A DNA stretch of 64,000 nt from Lanius collurio (lineage: Eukaryota > Chordata > Aves > Passeriformes > Laniidae). Under the pieces are notes generated by a model. The model saw only the letters and a program-made list of their open reading frames with translations, ran no database searches and was not told the origin of the DNA. Every line of letters begins with the position of its first letter. Positions within the stretch are counted from its first letter, which is position 1. A program made the translations under genes and the position numbers. The stretch is from NCBI GenBank assembly GCA_020086605.1, contig JACBWW010000051.1, forward strand, positions 1,072,097-1,136,096, written 5' to 3'. Below, piece by piece: positions 55,701-64,000 of this stretch.

Positions 55701-58700
55701 CATAAAAAGGTAAAAAACCAACACAGAAGAACATACATCATTTCCTTGACTACTGAGAATGAATAATAAAGTAAATAGTAAAAGAATAAAATATGAGTAG
55801 ATCCTTCTTTTGATTATCTGTATTTTATAAAAAGCTGCATCAGACCAGCTGGCATTGGGCAGACACTGATTCCAAAAACACCAGCTTTGAATGGAAAAGC
55901 AAAAGAAAGACAGAAACAAACAATCCAACTCAGCAGTAGTTAACATGAATGTACCACTGGAAACATACGGCAGGGAAATTTTCCCATGAAGAAGTACAAT
56001 GTATCACTTCTATCTGGAATTGAAAACAAATGCTTTAGAAGGAATAAGATCACTTTAATTTCTCCATAACACAAGCCTAATCACATCAGTTGTATCACAA
56101 AAAAGAGGGAAGTGGAAAGGAGGAAGGAGAGGTGAATGGAAGGCTTGCTTTGAATTAGTGATGTACATCAAATAGCTAAATTCCTCTGTCAAGGCATTCA
56201 TATATATATATACACTACAGTCATACAGAGAATAGTGACAAGCAAAGGTTAATTCTCTGTTCTGTCAGAAAGCACTAGCTTTGGAAGAGCAGGGCCTACA
56301 AACCACAAAGCATCTGTAACTGAGATATCTCTGCACCAAAGTGCACAGTAAGACAAAGTCATCTATTTCTAAAAGCTGTATCCACAGTTGATGACATATG
56401 TTTCCTGTATAAATATGCAGAAAGATAAAGCAAAGAAGGAATCACATAATAAAGTAATTTCAAATTTGCAAATGGTCTATGCCAACTAATTATTGCAGTA
56501 AGAGCCATGGACACAGGAGAAAAGATGGATCATATTCACAGCACAAATGAAGGCAGTAAGTCAATTTTTTCCTTCAGCAGAATCACTGGATACAATTACT
56601 GAAGTACACAGTGGGATGCATTAATAGGTTGTTATCATCTCTAGATGATAATATATTGCATACTCTCTCACTGGTACAGAAGAGAACAAATTGGGCACAT
56701 TTGAAAACCTGTGAAGTTCATTTCAGGGTAGGCTCAATGAAAATGCAAAGAAAGGGTAAAAGGAGCAGCAGCCTCTCTAGTCAGCTTCCTTCCATGCCTG
56801 TGGCTTGTCCTAAGAAGTAAAATAACTCCCTGTGCATCAGATTGTACAGAAAAACTTTCTAAGGAATCCTACTTCAGGGCTTTTTCCAGTGTTTCAGACT
56901 GAGCTGACCCACAGATATGTGGAGCAGACACATCTTTAAACCTGATGTTCTGATGGTCCTTACAGGATCAGGGGAATGCAGAAGTTGCAATATGAGAAGG
57001 ATGAGGCCTGCTGTGCTGCCAAGTTCACAATTTCATGAAAAAGCAGCTAAATAGTCAACCTCTCTCCAAGCATCTATTTTTCACTGCTCTAATGCCAGTC
57101 AGACTGTGCAAATTTCTGTGAAAGCAATTTATCCTGCCTTTTTAATGGGGCTAGGTGACAGATCAAAGCAGAAATTCCTGCATGTCCTCCCTTCCCTTAC
57201 CCCCGAGTGCACACAAACTCAGCGTTGCATGGCATGATTCATGTGAAAATAGGAAGAACTGGGAAATTATTAGAGGTTTCCCTTCTTTCCTTTTCACCTT
57301 GCATACCGTTCCATGCTCTTCTCAACCTTTTTCTCTTTCAGCTTTTTTATAAAGGCCTGCAGCAATGGAATACAGCTTCTTCCAGTTGATGAGTAGACAT
57401 ACTCAGGACTAAAGATCTTGTCAGTCACAAGTCACATCCCAGTATGAATTCTGAATAATGTTCTTTTGGATTGAAAGGATTCTAATAACAACCCCCTGAG
57501 AAGTTACTATCTTTACATTTTCCTTTTTCACGACACAGACATGATGTAAATTTCAAATCCGTTTTGGTATTCTCTGTCTGCTGGGCACATTCAGACTGTC
57601 TGGGCAATGACCCTTTAGCAAAGTGACTCACAGCTTAAAAGGTAAAATGCAATTTCATTATTTTTGGTGCTGTGAGTAAAAATGCACAGAATTCAGCAAA
57701 AGGTATTCAGATGCACACTGCAAGTCAACAGAAGCTTTGTCCTCTGTCCAGCCAACTGAGCTTTAATATCTTTGGTCTTTTACACCCTTTGCCACAACCC
57801 ATTTCCTGAGCCGCCTTCTTATTTCCTTGTCCAGTTGAGAGTGATTTGTTTCCATGCTCTTCCTTGTGGTGGTACTGGACAGATTTAAACTGACTAGCAC
57901 TTGACTCCCTCTCTTCATAGTGTCTTTATATTCTTCAGTTCTTTTCAATTCCCCTTCACACTTACTTCCTTTATTTGTTTTTTCCTCTTTTCACAGGCAG
58001 TAGTGAGTTGTGTTTATTTTGCTTGCTTATATAACTGATTTCCTCGGCTATGCAAACAGTACCAAGATTGTGATATTCTTCAGCAGATGGACATTTTGCC
58101 AGTTGGTATCTATAAAGACACTTTCAGTCTCTCTTCTCCTTGCTTTTGTATCGCTTGCTTACCATGGATTTGTTAGTCTTTTTCTTTTTGTGACTGCAGT
58201 AGCTCTTTACTGTGATTTTTGCCATGAATATTAATATGCTAATAAGACACATGGCACCACAAACACTTTGTGTAACTACTCTTATTAGCTTTAATTCCAG
58301 ATTTGCTTGAGATGGTAACTCTCTATGGTAAAAAAGTTATCTAAGAAAAAGTTATCCAAGATCCAGAGGAAATGCAATTCTCCTATGTCAAATTCTTTCC
58401 AGTAACTGTGTGGCACTAGTGTGGTATTAACATGTGTGGGAAACTAGCATGAGTTTTCATACAGCTCCAAATGCAACAGGAACAGCCAGACTCTGACCAG
58501 CACTTTGTAACTAATTCCCTGCCTGTATTACCCAGAAATCACATTGAGGATTCAATTCCTTTTGAGCATCTGAAGACCAGTTTATGCCACTATCACCCAC
58601 CTGGTTAAACTTCAGTGACTGCCAGGAGAGAAACTGCAGTGGCATTGGTAAGACCTAAACCAAGGTGCTAAGTCTGCCATTCAGCCTCACCCTTGTGGGT

Positions 58701-61700
58701 TCAAAGGTAATGTATATTGTAAACCCTTTAAGAAGAGGTTTAACAGAAAGGCTTTATATAATGTAATCTTGTAATAATTTTTTAATTCTTCTAGTTTCAT
58801 TTAAAACCTTACTTTTGTAAAACCAGTCAAGGTTCTCCCATCTTAAAGTTCATGTTAAGCCTGTCTTTCCTGTGTTCCTGTGTTTGTAATTGATGCTGCA
58901 GAAAATGGGGTATTTTTGCTCTGACACAGCAAGGGCTTCTCTAGGACCATGGATTGCAAGTTCTGTGCTGGAGCAGGGTAAATGTACCTTGGAGACCATC
59001 TGCCTCAGCTCAGTGGCTAACAAAACACATGGAGTCTCCATGTGACAGAAGAGAACCAGGTGAAACAATGGCTGCCAAAGAGCAAAAATAATAATTCAGT
59101 ATTTTAAAAACTATCAACTTGATAGTCCTGGCCCCTGAGCTACTCCAGCCACAGAATGAACGCCGTGTCTGGTTTCCTCCCAGTCTCACTAGTGCATGCT
59201 GCTGTGAGCATTACAAAGGCAATGCATGCAGTTCAGTCTCCTCACAGTCTCACTGTTCAGCCCTCTGCCCACATTATTCTGAAGCCAGTCACTATGTATC
59301 TTTGGACAGAAATTAAATGACTAATTACATATTGCTTATCTTAGCAAGGCTGCATATTGTAGATTGAAGTCTTTCCATTTGCTACAATTGCCAGCAGGGC
59401 TCTGCATTTGGGTTTTAGTTAACAATAAGGTTATTCAGAAAAGAAATATCAAACCTCTCCATTTGGTCTCAGACCTATCTCTTGTGTGACTCTGGGCAGC
59501 AGTCCGTGTGTTCCTCCAGGGTTACAAAACTCTTCTTGTATTTGGCTTTGACATCTTGAGAAGTGATAGGAGAAGAACTACAGGAACAGCATCAGCAAAC
59601 CTGCTCAGAAAGAAAAAGGAATTTGTAAAGAAAAAAGAAAGAAAAGAAAGAAAAACCATGCACAGTGCAAAGCTGACAAATCCCTTGTACAAACATATAA
59701 ATAAATTAAATAGTACTAATGGATGAATGACTGAAAGACAATAACTTATCAGCCTCAGTTTCATAAAGAGGTACCAATTTTACATTCTGACACCTTGCAT
59801 TACGGAAAAGAGAGATATAGACTTGTGCATTAATCAGAAGTAAGTTAAGTTTAAATGTATCCCCCATTCTCATCTGCAATTTGTTATTTAGAAAAATATA
59901 ATGAGAACAGTAGGAACTGGCATTAAAATAGAGATAGAATGACATCTACTGGCTGCTAGCAACTGGCTGAAAATGCTAAAATGTTTTGGATTTTTCTCCC
60001 TTTCCTCAAAATATTTAAACTGAGACTCTTATTACTAGTCATAGATTTTAGCTATTGAGCAGGCATTGGAGAAAAGCTTAATAAGTTCCCCAAATAAAAG
60101 TCTTCTCTGGTCAAATTTTAACCAGTTATCTACCTAATTTAAAAAACCCACGTTGACAGCTTAATATGTTTCAGATCTTTAATATTAATGCTAGTGAGTA
60201 AATAGATGCTGTGCTTCAGAACTACCAGAAACTGCAAAAATGCCAGAAACACTGTGATTTTGCACTGGATGCAGGTCTCCATTGAACATTTTACAGAATA
60301 CTGATAAACAGAACTAAGTCTCTTATTAAAAAATTACTTAAGCAGCTGAATTTTACAGCACAGCATCACTTTGTAAAATGATAATCATTACCTTTTTTCC
60401 TGAATTAATTAAGTGCATTATTGTTCATTTTTTAGTTAGCACCTTCTTTTTTAGTGATCTTATAAATCTTCATATAAACAAGACTTTCTATTCTGAGGGG
60501 TTTTTTGCTGCTATTCCTTTTTTTTTTAACCATCCTAGAACAAGCACCCATGATATAAAAATCTCAGAATGTCCTGAGATTTTGTTAAAGGTCACAGAAA
60601 CATCTCAGTCCTCCTCAGTGAACATTGTTCTTTGTGCTATACATGTCTTCTGGCCTCTCTTATGGATCTGTGAGTGAGGCCCTTTTCCCTGTAAGCAGTG
60701 ATACTCTGTGGGTGATACTGCCAGTACAAACAAATCGATCTTGTTCACTTTCTACCACAAGATATATTTTCTCCTCCTGCAGTTTCTCCCACACTAGTTA
60801 ATTAAACTCCTCTCTACCCTGTATTTGGTGGTCTGCTCACCAGGAGCAGCTCTCACACCTCTGAAAAGAATCAGAAATTAGTCTGATATTGACACAAGCA
60901 TTTGGTGATTCTTGCCTAATAAATTCAACTGGGTAAAAAGAAAAATTCTAAGGAGATCACAGTGTTATCCTGACTGATGTTTATATAGCATATATTTATG
61001 CAACATACTGCAGAGGGGCAACAGTAAGCCTCAATTCTGGCCTTGAGCCATGGCCAAAATAGACAAATATGTGCAGTGAGATAGCATGTAAACAAAGGTG
61101 GAGGAAAAAGCTGAGAGTGAACAAAACCAAGAGCTGGTATTTGCAAGAGCAGACATGGGAATTTAAGTGTATGTTCCGTAAAATTTCCATGGTTTCTCCA
61201 TTGCAGGAACTTACCAGGAATAGCACAGCTGTGCAGCTGCACTGAGTAGTGCTCCTTCTTTCCCAGGCTTAGAGCAGGGAATGCTGTGCTGGGCTGTGGC
61301 TCTGAAGGACACTCAGGCATCCCCTGATGCTCCTTACTGCAACAGCTTCACCTTGGTCCATGTATCTGGCACAGACCCCTGAACTTGGAGGGAAGCTGCA
61401 GTGCTGCATGAGTGTGCATGAGTTACCAATGCCAGAGCAGGACAATACAGAATCATCTTTCATGTGACTATTTCATATGCCAATGTGTTTTTAAGTTCAC
61501 AAAATGTTTCCAGGTATTTCTTTAGGGATATTGTGGATATATTCATACCACTACTTTTTTTGCAATCCCATTTTCTTAAAAAATATTTAGCAATAAACTG
61601 AAATTGATACATTGTACTTGATAACTTTTTACTGCATAAACTATCATACAAAGTTTACTGAAGTGAATTATTCAGAACTTATATTGAAGTTGTATCCAAA

Positions 61701-63899
61701 TACATAGAAAAAATACCTGAAGATATGACCTTGGATTGTTCCAATGCATCCATAGAAAGAAATACAGTAACATAGTATTTCATTCTCATAAATTTTAACC
61801 ACAAAATACTCCAATATGAGTTATTCATTGACGCTACCACCACAGTTTCCAACAGTTAGCCCACTTGGGAAGTGCTAGTTCAAACAACAAGAGAGCAGCA
61901 GGTTGCTTTAACTCAACTTGTTCATCAAAAAATTCCCACAGGAAAACAGCATGAAATATCTGTACTGCCTAGGGAGCAAAATCTGTCATTTCACCCAGCT
62001 CAGAATGCTACAAAAGTAATCTAATCTTTTTCTTAAAAACCCCACAAAATAGTTCTGATGAATCACTCTCTAGAAGAGCCTCTTTCTCCTCATCAAGTTC
62101 AAAAGAAATCTAAGATACAGCTATCTGTACTGCAGAAGGCTGAAGCTGGGGGAGATTGAATCTCAGCCGATAGATAAGCAATATTCTCCTTGCACTCAAG
62201 CTCCCAGCAGTCTTCAGGACTGAATTCTAGCCTGTTATTTCACTGCTCTGAGGGGCTGGAGGACTTGATGTGCAGCCTCCTATGCTCTGTGCTGAGCTGT
62301 GCCTTCTGCAGACCCTGGGAATTTCATCTTTGTGCTCCTACGTGCAACTGAGGTTTCAGGTCTGCACTGCTGAAATGTGTCACGTAAAGGGAGCAGACCT
62401 CCAAGCCCAACAAAAAGAACAGTCAGTCAGTTTTTATCAGAACTGGGTATTTGCTGTTGGGGAGTACAACTTGCTGAGATTCTGTATTAGAGTTTCTCCC
62501 AGTTTTAATTTTTCTTTTCTATTTCTGTGTATACATATTCCATGGTCCTGATTTGGTGTCTGGATTTACAGACAGTGTGTTAAACTGAAAAGGAAATATT
62601 TTTCTCCCATGATACTGTTTGAGATCTTCATAAAATTCTTACTGCATAGTTTGTTTTTTTTTTTCCAACATCTCTATTCACAGGTCCTTGTAAAAACGTA
62701 GATCTTTTATTATGTAAATAAAGTCTACAAGAAGAAAATGAGGAGGGCTGCAGCTATATTCTGACTTCATACATCACAATGATTGATTTTTGCTATCATT
62801 AAATAGCTATTTCTAATGAGTATTTTGCAATGGAGATAGAAAATATAAGGGTAAAATGAATGGGTTTACAGCAACCTAATGTAACATAATATGGTGTTTC
62901 TTTCATTTTTAATGAATTCATGTCATTATAACTTACTAATTTTTAGTTTCAAATAGATATTTCTGATGCTGTTATGGAAACACAGTAACAACATAAAGCA
63001 GATTTATTGAGAAAATTACCTTATGCTTTATATTTCATAAAATCATCTCTTTCAGTAGTCTGCTACCATTTTCTCACAAAATTGCATTCTAAATTCCAAA
63101 AAACTTGATGTTTTAGGATAACTCCCATGTGGTCATTCACTGACTGTTACAATAAATTTGTCACAAAAAAAAATTAATCTGGTTAAAGGTAGGAATATTT
63201 TAATGGTTTGACTATTTAATGGGCTTCAGGCAGGCAGAATGATTTTATATAGAACTGCATGAAAGTAAAAAAATAATTCTTGCTATTTCAGTGAATCCAT
63301 GCTGCCTTCTGTAAGAGTCCACTGATGGAGGTTCAAGTCTCATTTTAGCCCTAAATAAAAGAGATTTTCTTCTCAGCTTAAGTCATAAACACAAAAAAAA
63401 ATCCATGTGTTACAGCTTGGCCATTGCCTGGCTTTTCAGACCTATCTACAGTTAAAAGTATGAACTGCTGCCAGTGCAACAAAGACCAAATTTTGGTTAT
63501 ACCCATTCACCACTAAGTGAGAGTGTACCACCCTTCTCCTGTGGACTGTCTGTGGCCTTTATCCCATCACGCTTTTATTCTTTAGCACCAGCTAAACACA
63601 TAAAAAGGATTAAAAGAAAAAAAAATAAAATCACTTCAGATCTTAGCTTGACTGGCCAAGACATTCCATGTGGGTTTCCAGAGGTCATTCCAATCCTTAG
63701 CACAACAGCTGCAGCCAGCACCATGAGCTTAGTTCTCAACTTGGTTTTCAGAAAGATCTAAAAAATAATGCAGAATAAAACAACCTAATTTCCTTTGATG
63801 CAGGTATCAAAATATATGAGTAAAATATTTATAATGCTTTTTGCATTAAAATTTTACATTTCAAACATAATTTTCCACATGATTTATATCTTTGCTTAT
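52769..63899. other. AT-rich non-coding sequence
   Basis: About 11 kb without recognised gene, LTR or LINE. All open frames are under 135 codons and show no domain. An 11+1+11 bp palindrome lies at 54368-54390 and a T-run at about 60520-60527. Confidence 0.55.
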
Positions 63900-63970
63900 T
63901 CTTTTCTAGTTTAGAGATGAGTTTCAAAGGTCCCTTCCAACCCAAATTATTGTAAGACTCTATGACAATT
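63900..63970 (+). mobile_element. CR1 LINE 3' terminus
   Basis: TTTCAAAGGTCCCTTCCAACC followed by AAATTATTGTAAGACTCTATGA is the extreme 3' end of CR1 (GGTCCCTTCCAACCC...ATTCTATGA). It is a short, strongly truncated copy. Confidence 0.8.
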
Positions 63971-64000
63971 GCCTTGAATGATTTGTAAAGATAAATTGCT

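Overview
The window looks like a bird nuclear genome, most likely a songbird (inference). It is AT-rich, has no dense coding, carries several CR1 LINE 3' ends, and is punctuated by many endogenous retroviral (ERV) LTRs with TG...CA ends, TATA boxes, AATAAA signals and 5-6 bp target-site duplications (TSDs). I recognise no host multi-exon gene, rRNA, tRNA or CRISPR array. It reads as a gene-poor interval that has collected retroelements.

Layout. 1.5-4.1 kb: a solo ERVL-type LTR, then a 1.67 kb LTR on the minus strand that contains a reverse transcriptase (RT) fragment. 5.5-8.6 kb: a rearranged ERVL provirus with RNase H, integrase, polypurine tract and 3' LTR on the plus strand. Its 5' LTR segment is inverted, and its integrase is split by a 297 bp solo LTR with a 6 bp TSD. 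8.8-9.1 kb: CR1. 9.98-11.49 kb: a second copy of the RT-containing LTR (TSD ATGTC). 13.3 and 18.3 kb: two identical 47 bp sequences in inverted orientation. 18.3-19.9 kb: the most unusual locus. A GC-rich block and an open cold-shock-domain ORF of Y-box (YBX) type are followed by a polypurine tract and a class II (ERVK-like) LTR. 21.6-22.2 kb: solo LTR (TSD CAACAG). 26.0-28.6 kb: two CR1 ends and a minus-strand ERV with primer binding site. 29.3-30.5 kb: an ERVL gag-protease remnant. 34.1-34.7 kb: a 17 x 20 bp minisatellite joined to an LTR end. 37.25 kb: a 181 bp miniature of the RT-containing LTR (TSD GATAA). 39.2-40.4 kb: a modular LTR (TSD GTTATC). 45.9-46.4 kb: a CpG-island-like block. 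46.8-47.4 kb: the 3' end of another ERV. 52.2-52.8 kb: another LTR. 63.9 kb: a CR1 end. The rest is AT-rich sequence in which I see no gene.

Nothing suggests that the genes work together as a pathway. The retroviral coding pieces are broken by frameshifts, stops, deletions and nested insertions. The exception is the Y-box-like ORF: its whole nucleic-acid-binding domain is open and keeps all four key aromatic/histidine residues although it has diverged strongly from host YBX proteins. Its position just upstream of a polypurine tract and LTR suggests a host RNA-binding gene captured by a retroelement, or a retrocopy that acquired an LTR. This is the best candidate for an undescribed system here.
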